The notes beneath the pieces were generated by a model. That model worked only from the letters and a program-made list of their open reading frames with translations. It searched no databases and had not been told where the DNA came from. A stretch of DNA of 64,000 bases from Hyphomicrobiales bacterium. GTDB lineage: Bacteria; Pseudomonadota; Alphaproteobacteria; Rhizobiales; Xanthobacteraceae. The translations under genes were made by a program, and so were the position numbers. Shown piece by piece: positions 8,937-16,929 of this stretch. The stretch's first letter is position 1. The number at the start of each line of letters is the position of its first letter. The stretch lies in assembly GCA_021730985.1 (NCBI GenBank), contig JAKFYI010000015.1, forward strand, positions 62,001 through 126,000, given 5' to 3'.

Positions 8937-9902
8937 TCACTCCAGCGTGATTCCGGCCTTGCGGATCACATCGCCGTAGCGGTCGGATTCAGCCTGGATG
9001 AATTTCCGGTACGCCTCCGTCTCCAGCAGGGGCATCGCTGCGCCCTGCTTGATGAAACGGTCCCGGCCTTCCGGCGCCGAGAACACCTTGTTGACCTCGC
9101 GCTTGAGCCAGGACGTGGCGGCGGGCGGCGTTCCGGCCGGAGCAAACAGGCCGAACCATGCGCCCACTTCCATCGGGGTGCCCTGTTCGGTCATGGTCGG
9201 AAGGTCCGGCAGGACAGTGACGCGCTTGTCCGTTGTCACCGCGAGCGGACGCACGCGTCCGGCGTTGATCGGTCCAAGGGCCAGCGACACCACGTCGAAC
9301 ATCATGTTGACGTGGCCGGCGGCGAGGTCCTGCGCTGCTGGCGCGGCACCCTTGTACGGCACATGCGTGATGTCGATGCCGGCGCGCAGCCTGAACAGCT
9401 CTCCGGCGATATGTCCCGACGTGCCGACGCCCTGCGATGCGTAGGTCAGCTTGCCGGGATTGGCCTTGGCGTAGGCGACCAGCTCTCTCACCGAATTCGC
9501 CGGCACCGACGGATGCACCACCAGGATGTTGGGCACCGTGACGAGAAGAGTGACAGGCTCGAAGCTCTTGAAGGGGTCGTATGGAATTTTCTGCATGTGC
9601 GGCAGCATCGCCAGCACCGCGTGATTGCCGACCAGGAACGTGTAGCCGTCAGGCGCGGCCTTGGCGACTTCGTTGGTTCCGATCACGCCCGCGGCCCCGG
9701 CGCGGTTCTCCACCACCACGGTAACGCCGGCCTCGCCGGCCTTCTGCTGGAACAGCCGCGCCACGATGTCGCCGATGCCGGCGGGTGCGGTCGGTACGAT
9801 AAATTTGATCGGCTTGGATGGATAATTCTGGGCCGATGCCGGCGCGCCCGAAATAGCGAGGGCTGCGGCAACAGCGAAAAGGGCGGCGCGGCCTGCCGTC
9901 AT
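8937..9902 (-). CDS. TTT (Bug/TctC) receptor, array member 1
   Basis: 321 residues from ATG at 9902, chosen because GGGAGGA sits 7-8 bases upstream; an in-frame ATG at 9944 would add 14 residues before a normal signal peptide (MTAGRAALFAVAAALAISG to ASAQ/N). Family blocks: Y-P-S-K-P-I-K-F-I-V-P-T-A-P-A-G-I-G-D-I, E-N-R-A-G-A-A-G, A-P-D-G-Y-T-F-L and W-F-G-L-F-A-P-A-G-T-P. It heads the three-receptor array and is closest in its central region to the gene at 7943. The TPP-enzyme gene at 10030 is upstream on the same strand with a 127-bp gap and may belong to the same transcript. Confidence 0.94.
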   Translation of the reverse strand: MTAGRAALFAVAAALAISGAPASAQNYPSKPIKFIVPTAPAGIGDIVARLFQQKAGEAGVTVVVENRAGAAGVIGTNEVAKAAPDGYTFLVGNHAVLAMLPHMQKIPYDPFKSFEPVTLLVTVPNILVVHPSVPANSVRELVAYAKANPGKLTYASQGVGTSGHIAGELFRLRAGIDITHVPYKGAAPAAQDLAAGHVNMMFDVVSLALGPINAGRVRPLAVTTDKRVTVLPDLPTMTEQGTPMEVGAWFGLFAPAGTPPAATSWLKREVNKVFSAPEGRDRFIKQGAAMPLLETEAYRKFIQAESDRYGDVIRKAGITLE

Positions 9903-10029
9903 GTCGATTCCTCCCGTCCCACTCTTATTGGGCACGATCTCCATTTTTCCGGGATCGAGCTTTTAGGTGGGCAAGCCTATCGCGTGCCCACCCGGCGCAA
10001 CAGCCTGAAAGCGCGGCGCTTGTGCCGTT

Positions 10030-11784
10030 TCAGCGGTGCTGGGTGATGGTGTCCACCAGCGCGACGCGGCCCTTTTTGACCTCGGCGATCGCTCGAAGCA
10101 GGGCCGGCTTGATGTCCGCCGGTTTGTCGATCGGCCCCTCGCCGTAGCAGCCCATCGAACGCGCCAGCGCGCCGAAATCCGGCTCCGGTCCGAAAAGATC
10201 CATGCCGATGTGCGCCCTGGCTTCGTCGGTGCCGCGGATCTGCGCCATGCGGAGCTGGTGCGCCCAGTCGTTGTAGTAGGCGCGGTTGTTATGCATCACG
10301 ATCAGCATCGGGATCTGGTATTTCGCCGCCACCCACAACGCTCCGGCATCGAACATCAGGTCGCCGTCGGGCTGGATATCGACCACCAGCCGGCCGGTGC
10401 CCTTGTGCGCGAGTGCCACGCCGATCGAGATTCCGATCTGGGTCGCGGTGCCGAGTTCGACGCCCGGATGGCGATACGGCTTGTCGAAGTCCCACAGCTT
10501 GCGGACCTGATGTTTCAACTCGTTGGCGGTGAGAACCCAGTCCTCGTCCTTGATCACGTCCCAGACTTCGAGCGCGAGCCGCGAGAACGTGATCGGGGAG
10601 GCGTCCCAGTCCTTCTTCGCCTCGTCTTGCCACTTCGACCACACCTGATCGTGGCGCTTGCCGATCGCGATCTTGCGCGCCGCGATCCTGTTTTGGAGCG
10701 CTGCGTCGCCCGCAATGCGCTCTTTGCAGAGCCGCGTCAGTTCCGGGATGCCGAGCGCGGTGTCACCCAGCGCGCGGATCGAGCACGGTTGCATCCGGCA
10801 ATAGTCCATCGACCACTTGCTGATGCCGATCTCACCAAAGCCGATTTCCACAGTGTCGCAGTGCCCGGGGAGCAAGGTCTCCATGGTGCGTTTGGCGTTG
10901 TTGAGTTCGACGAGCTGCTTCTCCCAGTCCTTGACGTCGAGTCCGACCACGAGGTCGGTGTGCTTGAGCGACTCCTTGTCCATCGACAGGCACAACGGGT
11001 GCTTGTTGGGAAAGTTGAGCGCATTGTTGACGTCCCAAACAGCTGAGCCGGTGGCCTCGGCCAGTTCCACGATGTTCTCGAAGCCGCGCGGCCGCCGGCC
11101 GGCGTATTCCGCCAGCAGCATCGGGTGCTCGGCCTTGAGCAACCTGTCCGCAATGGCCGCGATCGCGCTTGGGTCCGGCATCATCTGCGCCGGTGTCGCC
11201 ACCGCATTCGCGGGAGGCAGTTCGACCGCGCTGGTGAGCGGGGTCTCCTGCAGGGCCGCGTCGTAGCACATGTAGATCGGGCCCTGCGGCTCCGTGGTCA
11301 TGATCGAATACGCGCGGGCGAAGGATTCCGGCACGCCTTCAATCGCGGTGGGTTGGTAGTCCCACTTCACGTAGTCGCGCACTGCGTTGCCCTGGACCAG
11401 CGCGGTGTGGGTCCAGTCGATGTGCGGCCGGCGCTTGCCTTCATCCATCGGGCCGGTCGCGCCCATGATGAAGATCGGCACGCGATCGATGTAGGCGTAG
11501 TAGATCGCCATGGTGGCGTGCAGCAGTCCGACCAGGTTGTGCAGGATCACCGCCATCGGCTTGCCGCTCGCCTTGGCGTAGCCGTGCGCGATCTGCACCG
11601 CGATCTCTTCGTGCTGGCACAGCAGCATCGGCGGATCGTTGTTGCCGTAGTTCACCAGCGAGTCGTGCAGGCCGCGGAAGCTCGCGCCCGGGTTCATCGC
11701 GATATAGGGAAACTTGTAGCGCTTGATCAGATCGACGATGACGTCGGACTGCCACTTCGTGTAGTTGCTGGTCTTGGCGTCCAT
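10030..11784 (-). CDS. Thiamine diphosphate-dependent enzyme (acetolactate synthase/benzoylformate decarboxylase-like)
   Basis: 584 residues with the three domains of the POX/BFD class. The N-terminal pyrimidine-binding domain carries C-Q-H-E-E-I-A-V-Q-I-A-H-G-Y-A (catalytic Glu about residue 59). The C-terminal pyrophosphate domain has P-D-G-D-L-M-F followed about 25 residues later by H-N-N; the usual G-D-G is here P-D-G, keeping the Asp that binds magnesium. The block A-L-W-V-A-A-K-Y-Q-I-P resembles benzoylformate decarboxylase. These enzymes decarboxylate 2-oxo acids or join them to an acceptor. ATG codons at 11802 and 11784 are both possible; GGGA precedes the second. It lies between receptor genes, so its substrate may be one of their ligands (inference). 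The family is sure, the reaction is not. Confidence 0.88.
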   Translation of the reverse strand: MDAKTSNYTKWQSDVIVDLIKRYKFPYIAMNPGASFRGLHDSLVNYGNNDPPMLLCQHEEIAVQIAHGYAKASGKPMAVILHNLVGLLHATMAIYYAYIDRVPIFIMGATGPMDEGKRRPHIDWTHTALVQGNAVRDYVKWDYQPTAIEGVPESFARAYSIMTTEPQGPIYMCYDAALQETPLTSAVELPPANAVATPAQMMPDPSAIAAIADRLLKAEHPMLLAEYAGRRPRGFENIVELAEATGSAVWDVNNALNFPNKHPLCLSMDKESLKHTDLVVGLDVKDWEKQLVELNNAKRTMETLLPGHCDTVEIGFGEIGISKWSMDYCRMQPCSIRALGDTALGIPELTRLCKERIAGDAALQNRIAARKIAIGKRHDQVWSKWQDEAKKDWDASPITFSRLALEVWDVIKDEDWVLTANELKHQVRKLWDFDKPYRHPGVELGTATQIGISIGVALAHKGTGRLVVDIQPDGDLMFDAGALWVAAKYQIPMLIVMHNNRAYYNDWAHQLRMAQIRGTDEARAHIGMDLFGPEPDFGALARSMGCYGEGPIDKPADIKPALLRAIAEVKKGRVALVDTITQHR

Positions 11785-11827
11785 GCTCGGTCCCAATGTC
11801 ATGTCATGGATTTGCGGTCGCGTCGTT

Positions 11828-12814
11828 TCATTCGATCACCTCATCGGCGCGGGCCAGCAGAGTACCTGGAACCTCCAAGCCAAGCGCCTTGGCGGTCTTC
11901 AGATTGATGACCAGCTCAAACTTGACCGACTGCATCACGGGAAGTTCGCCAGCTTTCGTTCCTTTCAAGATGCGTCCGCAATATATACCAGCCTGACGAT
12001 AGCCGTCCGTGGTGCTCGGGCCGTAGCTCATCAGACCTCCGGTCACAGCGGATTCCCGCAACGGATAGGATGCCGGGATTGCGTGCCGCGCGGCCAGCGC
12101 GATCAACTGGCTTCGCCGGTTGTTAAAGAATGTTCCCGCTCCGACCAGCAGCGCGGCGGCCTTGTGCTTGGCGAAGTCCTCGAACGCCGGTGCAAGCTCA
12201 TCGTCGCGGGTCGCTGTCACGACATGGATCGGTTGCTGGAGCGTCTTTGCGGCCTTCTGCAATTCTTCCAGTTGTCGCGCCGACTCCGGCGCATCGGGGT
12301 TCACCAGGACGCCAATCAGTGACGCGTTGCTGGTCAACTGACGGACCAGTTCCAGCCGTTTGGCATCGAGGTCATAGGTCAAAAGGTTGATGCCCGTGAC
12401 GTTGCCGCCCGGCCGATTGATGCTGGCGACGAGCCCGATCAAGACGGGATCAGAGCCGTGCACGAAAACGATTGGAATTGTGGTGGTCGCCGCCTTGGCC
12501 GCGAGGGAGGGATTTGCTCCGCCAGCCGCCATGATCACGTCGACCGGACGGGAGACTAATTCGCCCGCAAGCCCGGCCAGCCGGTCGAAATGCCCTTGGG
12601 CCCAGCGATACTCGATCGTGACCTGCTGCGGCTCGGCATAACCCGCCTCGCTCAGGCCCTGCCGGAACGCCTGCACCTGGCCAGTGAACCGCTCGGCGCC
12701 GCCGCTGTGAAGAAAGCCGATCTGCGGCGTCTTGACCTGGGCGCGCGCTGCGAGCGGCCATGCAACGGTGCCGCCGACAAGACCGAGAAACCTTCGCCGC
12801 CTCATGCGTTCCAC
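11828..12814 (-). CDS. ABC transporter substrate-binding protein, ABC_sub_bind (PF04392-like)
   Basis: 328 residues. The N-terminus has an arginine-rich n-region and twin-Arg-like leader (M-R-R-R-R-F-L-G-L-V-G-G-T-V-A-W-P-L-A-A-R-A-Q), typical of this family in rhizobia. The body shows I-G-F-L-H-S-G, V-D-V-I-M-A-A-G-G, T-T-I-P-I-V-F-V-H-G-S-D-P-V and F-F-N-N-R-R, diagnostic of PF04392. Members bind amino acids or unknown ligands for ABC importers, yet no permease or ATPase gene is adjacent. The start is 5 bp after the stop of the TTT receptor at 12820, so the two receptors of different superfamilies are probably co-transcribed. The exact start (12814 or 12805) is uncertain. Confidence 0.9.
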   Translation of the reverse strand: MERMRRRRFLGLVGGTVAWPLAARAQVKTPQIGFLHSGGAERFTGQVQAFRQGLSEAGYAEPQQVTIEYRWAQGHFDRLAGLAGELVSRPVDVIMAAGGANPSLAAKAATTTIPIVFVHGSDPVLIGLVASINRPGGNVTGINLLTYDLDAKRLELVRQLTSNASLIGVLVNPDAPESARQLEELQKAAKTLQQPIHVVTATRDDELAPAFEDFAKHKAAALLVGAGTFFNNRRSQLIALAARHAIPASYPLRESAVTGGLMSYGPSTTDGYRQAGIYCGRILKGTKAGELPVMQSVKFELVINLKTAKALGLEVPGTLLARADEVIE

Positions 12815-12819
12815 CAGTC

Positions 12820-13845
12820 CTACCGCAGCATCGCCGATGCCTTCTTGGCGATTTCCGGCGAGGCGCCAAAAATATCCGTCACAAGCTTTTGAACCTCGTC
12901 GCCCGGCACCGGCGTGATCTCAAGCTGCGCCTTCTCGGCATCGGCGAGGAACTCCGCGTCGCTCATCGTGTCCATGAACGCCTTGCGCAACGCCTCGGTG
13001 CGGTCGCGCGGCACGTTCGGCGGCGCGACGAATGGGCGGCCCATCACCTGGCGCGCGAAAATCAGTTCCAAAATCTTGCGCTGCTCGTCGGTCTTGGCGA
13101 GATCGACGATCAGTGGGATGTCCGGCAAGTCCGGGTGCTTTTTCAATGCAAGCTGGACCAGGATGGCGAACCGCTTCTCGTCCAGCCATTTCTGGTGCGT
13201 GGACTTCACGCTCGACCATGACCAGCCGCAGCGGCCCTGCACCTCGCCGCGCTCCATCGCGAGCCCGACCTCGTTGCCGCCCGGATAGCCGGTGATGACG
13301 CGCATCTTGGTGCCGAGCACGCCGTTGGTGATCTTGGGGAACTGATCGGTGTCCGCGGAGGTCGATGTGCCGCCGACGATCAGCGGCTTGACCAGCATGT
13401 CGTCGAACGTGGTGATGCCGCTGGTGTGCCAGGCGACGCAGACGCTGACCTCGTTGTTGGCGCTGCCGATCCAGGTGAATTTGGCGGCGTCGAACTGTGC
13501 CGCCTTGTTGCCGAGCAGCACGTCGAAGCCGGTGCCGCGTCCGATGATGCCGAACACAGTGCCGTCCTTCGGGCCGACGTTGTACAGCCAGTTGGCGAGC
13601 CGCAGCGAGCCCGCACCCTCCATGTTTTTCGGCACCACGGTCGGGTTGCCGGGAATGTGCTTGCCCATGTGCCGGGCCAGGTAGCGCGCATAGAGATCGT
13701 AGGCGCCGCCGACGCTGTAGCCGATGTAGAGATCGACGGTCTTGCCCTTGTAGAAGTCGGCGACGCTTTGCGCCGGCGCGGCCGGGGCAAATGCCAGCAG
13801 CAACGTGGCCGCCGCCGCGATCCGTGCGCAGGCTCGAAACGCCAT
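12820..13845 (-). CDS. TTT receptor, second clade (FYKGK type)
   Basis: 341 residues from ATG at 13845, preceded by GGGAGGA; upstream in-frame ATGs lack this. Signal peptide MAFRACARIAAAATLLL to APAQ/S. It differs from the classic Bug receptors by A-D-F-Y-K-G-K-T-V-D-L-Y-I-G-Y-S-V-G-G-x-Y-D-L-Y-A-R, then H-I-P-G-N-P-T-V-V-P-K-N-M-E-G-A-G-S, and longer inserts. The same clade recurs at 22090 and 30259. The fold and periplasmic role should match TctC receptors; ligands are unknown. It is divergent from the cupin gene at 13944 with 98 bp between starts, and it leads the transcript that includes the PF04392 receptor. Confidence 0.9.
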   Translation of the reverse strand: MAFRACARIAAAATLLLAFAPAAPAQSVADFYKGKTVDLYIGYSVGGAYDLYARYLARHMGKHIPGNPTVVPKNMEGAGSLRLANWLYNVGPKDGTVFGIIGRGTGFDVLLGNKAAQFDAAKFTWIGSANNEVSVCVAWHTSGITTFDDMLVKPLIVGGTSTSADTDQFPKITNGVLGTKMRVITGYPGGNEVGLAMERGEVQGRCGWSWSSVKSTHQKWLDEKRFAILVQLALKKHPDLPDIPLIVDLAKTDEQRKILELIFARQVMGRPFVAPPNVPRDRTEALRKAFMDTMSDAEFLADAEKAQLEITPVPGDEVQKLVTDIFGASPEIAKKASAMLR

Positions 13846-13943
13846 GGTTCCTCCCGGGACCGCATTATCCGCACTGGCGGATTGATTTGACAAGGACGCG
13901 CGATAAGGTGGCGCCAACATTGTCTCCTTCACGGAGAATAAGA

Positions 13944-14540
13944 ATGACGGGCCTGATCGAAGGAATTCCCGGGCAGGGGCATAACAACCCGCCGGAAGAC
14001 GGCGCCGAGAAGGACAATCAGCACTGGGACCGCTGGGCCAAGAAGCGCACCTTCGTGCGCGCGCTCGAGGGCACCTACAGCCATCTTTACAAGTCGCTGG
14101 TCGATCAGCCCCGGGTGTTTTCGTCGAAGGACGTGCCCTGGAAGGGCGGGCCTGGACACTACGGCAAGAGCGTGATCTCGCCCCAGGCCGTCAATGTCAC
14201 GCAGTCGATCGAGAGCCACATCGAGGCGTATGCGCCCGGCGCGTCGGGCCAGAAGCACGGCCATCTCAACAGCGCGGTGTTCTACGTGCTGAAGGGCCGC
14301 GGCCACGACGTTCATGACGGAAGGACAATTCCCTGGAAGGCCGGCGACGTGATGATCGTCGAAAACGGCTGCGTGCATCAGCACTTCAACGACGACCCGA
14401 AAGAAGAGGCGGTGCTGTTGGTGTTCAAGGCCAAGCCGCTGTTTCTGTTCATGCACCTGCTGTTTCAGAAGATCGTGGAATGGCCTTCGAAGGTGCCGCC
14501 CAAGGGCGCCGAGGGCTACAAGCCTCCAACCGACATCTGA
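13944..14540 (+). CDS. Cupin-domain protein
   Basis: 198 residues from ATG at 13944 (GGAG 7 bases upstream). The cupin core is near residues 90-145: a histidine pair in Q-K-H-G-H-L-N-S, the conserved glycine in L-K-G-R-G, then W-K-A-G-D-V and V-H-Q-H-F-N, which together supply a 2-His or 3-His metal site. The usual motif-1 glutamate is absent. Cupins of this sort are often dioxygenases, isomerases or sensors in aromatic catabolism. The gene is followed 11 bp later by a second cupin gene, so they form an operon, and the products may act together. The substrate is unknown. Confidence 0.85.
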   Translation: MTGLIEGIPGQGHNNPPEDGAEKDNQHWDRWAKKRTFVRALEGTYSHLYKSLVDQPRVFSSKDVPWKGGPGHYGKSVISPQAVNVTQSIESHIEAYAPGASGQKHGHLNSAVFYVLKGRGHDVHDGRTIPWKAGDVMIVENGCVHQHFNDDPKEEAVLLVFKAKPLFLFMHLLFQKIVEWPSKVPPKGAEGYKPPTDI

Positions 14541-14551
14541 ACGGACCAGCC

Positions 14552-15121
14552 ATGGCCTCGATCGAAGACCGCATCCCCTCGCTCTCCGGCAACAAGACCG
14601 CGACCTTCCGCGCCGACGACGTGAAGGCGTCGCAGGACTTCCGCACGGCCTACGAGTCAAAGCTCAACGTGGTGCACGCCGAGGACATGCCGTGGGAGAA
14701 TTGTCCAGACGGACTGATCAAGCATCTGGTCCATCACAAGATGGACACGCGGGAAATGTGCGTCGAAGCCTACATGCAGTTTTTGAAGGCCGGCGAAAAG
14801 TCCGGCATTCACCGCCACATGTGGGAGGAGTTGGTCTTTGTCGCGGAAGGTTCGGGCTACGATCTGCACTGGGATTTGAAGTGGGATTGCCTCGATGCGT
14901 TTGAGTGGGAATGGGCGCCCGAGCCCAAGGCTTATAGCTGGAAGCGCGGCGACTACATTTACATCCCGCCGTTCACCAATCATCAGCATGTCGCGAGCGA
15001 CCACGAGGAATGCCGTCTGATCTTGATGACGAATCGGATGACGAAGGAGATGGGTTTCGACTGGTTCGATCAGGTGGCGAACGCGCCGGGCTTCGAGGCG
15101 CTGAAGGACGGCGAAAAGTAA
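14552..15121 (+). CDS. Cupin-domain protein
   Basis: 189 residues from ATG at 14552. Motif 1 is complete: G-I-H-R-H-M-W-E-E-L-V-F-V-A-E-G-S-G gives H-x-H, Glu and Gly; motif 2 is P-P-F-T-N-H-Q-H. A metal-binding beta barrel is therefore expected. It is 11 bp after the preceding cupin and 2 bp from the convergent PdxA-family gene. The central region is rich in Trp and acidic residues (L-H-W-D-L-K-W-D), unusual for small cupins. It may be an oxygenase or a non-catalytic partner of its neighbour; the function is not known. Confidence 0.83.
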   Translation: MASIEDRIPSLSGNKTATFRADDVKASQDFRTAYESKLNVVHAEDMPWENCPDGLIKHLVHHKMDTREMCVEAYMQFLKAGEKSGIHRHMWEELVFVAEGSGYDLHWDLKWDCLDAFEWEWAPEPKAYSWKRGDYIYIPPFTNHQHVASDHEECRLILMTNRMTKEMGFDWFDQVANAPGFEALKDGEK

Positions 15122-15123
15122 GG

Positions 15124-16140
15124 CTAGATCGCAGCCCTTTTCGACCCCGCCAGATGCAGCACCGCTTCTATCATTGCATTCGCGCTGGCGATGCCTTTGC
15201 CCGCGATGTCATGGGCGCTGCCATGCGCCACCGATGAAAACAGGATGGGCGTGCCAATGGTCAGCGCGATGGTGGCGTTCGGCGCCATCAGCTTTGCCGG
15301 GACGTGACCCTGATCGTGCAGCATGACGATGAAGGCGTCGATTCCCTTCATGTGAAGCATGGTGTCGGCGCCGAACGGTCCCAACGCCGCGATGCCCTGC
15401 GCCGCCGCCGCTTCGATCGCCGGTCTGATGATCTCGATTTCCTCCGAGCCGAACAGGCCGCCTTCACCGGCGTGCGGATTGAGCCCACTCACCGCAATTT
15501 TCGGCGCGGCAACGCCCATCAGCTTCATCGCGCGGTCGGTGGCCGCGATGACGCGCATGACGCGCTCCCGCGTGATCGAAGCGATGGCCTGCCGCACGCT
15601 CTGATGCAGCGTCGCATGCGCGACCTTCATGCCGCCGAAGCACAGCATCATGAACACGTCGTTCTCGTCGGTGCCGGTTTGCCGCGCCACAAACGACGGA
15701 TGGCCGTCGAAGGTGATGCCGGCCTGTGCGATCGAGGTTTCGTTCTGCGGCGCAGCGACCACGGCATCCACCTCGCCGGCAAGCGCCGCCTTCACCGCCG
15801 TGCCGGCGAACGCGATCGAGGCGCGGCCACTGACCGGATGGGTGGCGCCGAAATCGAGATTCGCCGCGTCCGGTTGATTGCAGTCGAGGAGGTTGAGCCT
15901 GCCGGACGAAAAATCCGTGTCGGCGATGCGGGAAATGACGTGCAGATCCAAGGTGACGCCGCACGCCCTGGCGTGGCGTTCGATCACGCCGGGGTCGCTG
16001 ATGAGGATCGGATCGCAGACGGCCCGGACGGGGGGGTGGAGGGCGGCCTTGAGGCTGATCTCCGGCCCGATGCCGGCGGGATCGCCGGTGGCGATGGCGA
16101 TCCTGACCTTGCGTTGAACCATCGCGTGCTCGCTCGACAT
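15124..16140 (-). CDS. PdxA-family NAD-dependent dehydrogenase/decarboxylase
   Basis: 338 residues, the family's normal length. PdxA enzymes oxidise 4-phosphohydroxy-L-threonine and decarboxylate the product; close relatives act on 4-phospho-threonate/erythronate or on cis-dihydrodiols such as the terephthalate diol (TphB). Visible signatures: A-T-G-D-P-A-G-I-G-P-E near the N-terminus, metal-binding histidines in F-D-G-H-P-S-F and A-T-L-H-Q-S-V-R and L-H-D-Q-G-H, then S-V-A-H-G-S-A-H-D-I-A-G-K-G. Starts at 16140 and 16122 are both plausible; 16200 gives an unusual leader. Neither pdxJ nor ksgA is next to it, so a catabolic paralogue is more likely than vitamin B6 synthesis. Confidence 0.88.
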   Translation of the reverse strand: MSSEHAMVQRKVRIAIATGDPAGIGPEISLKAALHPPVRAVCDPILISDPGVIERHARACGVTLDLHVISRIADTDFSSGRLNLLDCNQPDAANLDFGATHPVSGRASIAFAGTAVKAALAGEVDAVVAAPQNETSIAQAGITFDGHPSFVARQTGTDENDVFMMLCFGGMKVAHATLHQSVRQAIASITRERVMRVIAATDRAMKLMGVAAPKIAVSGLNPHAGEGGLFGSEEIEIIRPAIEAAAAQGIAALGPFGADTMLHMKGIDAFIVMLHDQGHVPAKLMAPNATIALTIGTPILFSSVAHGSAHDIAGKGIASANAMIEAVLHLAGSKRAAI

Positions 16141-16236
16141 GCCGTCACGATTTAACACGAATCCGGACGCGGGGCGTAACTTGGGGCCGGGCTGAGACAT
16201 GCGCTAAGCTGCGGCCCTGCAGGTCGAGGCGTCGCC

Positions 16237-16863
16237 ATGTCGTGGAGGCTCTATCCGCGTTTGCTCGGGGCGTTCGCCGCCGTTGTGCTGTCGGCGACGC
16301 TGGGGAGCGCCACGCTCAATCGGGATGCGCCGCAGGCGTTCCGTTCGCTCGCCGGGCAACTCCTGATCGCATCGCCCGAGATCGGCGATCCGCGCTTTTC
16401 CCGCACCGTGATTTTTATGGTCACCCACGATCGGAACGGCGCGTTCGGTATCGTGATCAACCGGCCGCTGGGCGAGCGGCCGCTCGCGCAGATTTTCGAG
16501 GCGCTTGGAGAAGACGCCTCGGGAATCGAAGGAGGCGTGCGCGTCTTCGCTGGCGGGCCGGTGGAAACCACCCGGGGCTTCGTGCTTCACAGCGGCGAGT
16601 ATCGCCGCGCCGAAACCTATGCCGTCAACGAACGCTTGGGCATGACCACCAGCATCGACGCCTTGCGCGACATCGCGGCCAAGAAAGGCCCGAACAAGAC
16701 GATCGTCGCGTTCGGCTACTCCGGCTGGTCGCCGGGCCAGCTCGAAAACGAACTCAAGCTGAACGGCTGGTTCGTGGCGCCGGCCGACGAGCGGCTGGTG
16801 TTCGACGACGACCGCGAGCAGGTCTGGGACAAGGCGATGGCGCGCCGCCCCCGCGACATCTGA
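16237..16863 (+). CDS. YqgE/AlgH-family protein with N-terminal hydrophobic segment
   Basis: 208 residues. The AlgH core starts at about residue 37: L-A-G-Q-L-L-I-A-S-P-E-I-G-D-P-R-F-S-R-T-V-I-F followed by G-A-F-G-I-V-I-N-R-P-L-G, V-F-A-G-G-P-V, F-G-Y-S-G-W-S-P-G-Q-L-E-x-E and N-G-W-F. AlgH proteins are cytosolic, of uncertain biochemical role, and linked to alginate and exoproduct regulation in Pseudomonas. Here the core is preceded by L-L-G-A-F-A-A-V-V-L-S-A-T-L-G-S-A, a segment that looks like a signal peptide or membrane anchor, which typical members lack. GAGG precedes the ATG at 7 bases. The gene stands alone between two minus-strand genes. Confidence 0.88.
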   Translation: MSWRLYPRLLGAFAAVVLSATLGSATLNRDAPQAFRSLAGQLLIASPEIGDPRFSRTVIFMVTHDRNGAFGIVINRPLGERPLAQIFEALGEDASGIEGGVRVFAGGPVETTRGFVLHSGEYRRAETYAVNERLGMTTSIDALRDIAAKKGPNKTIVAFGYSGWSPGQLENELKLNGWFVAPADERLVFDDDREQVWDKAMARRPRDI

Positions 16864-16929
16864 ACTTATCGTCTTTTGTTGGCGCATGCCCTTTTCGGCG
16901 AACCGGTAACCACTTCGCCGGGACACGCG

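Noticed and set aside
13791-13943. Extended start for the first cupin gene
   Set aside because: It would overlap the divergent receptor gene, and ATG 13944 has a good ribosome site.
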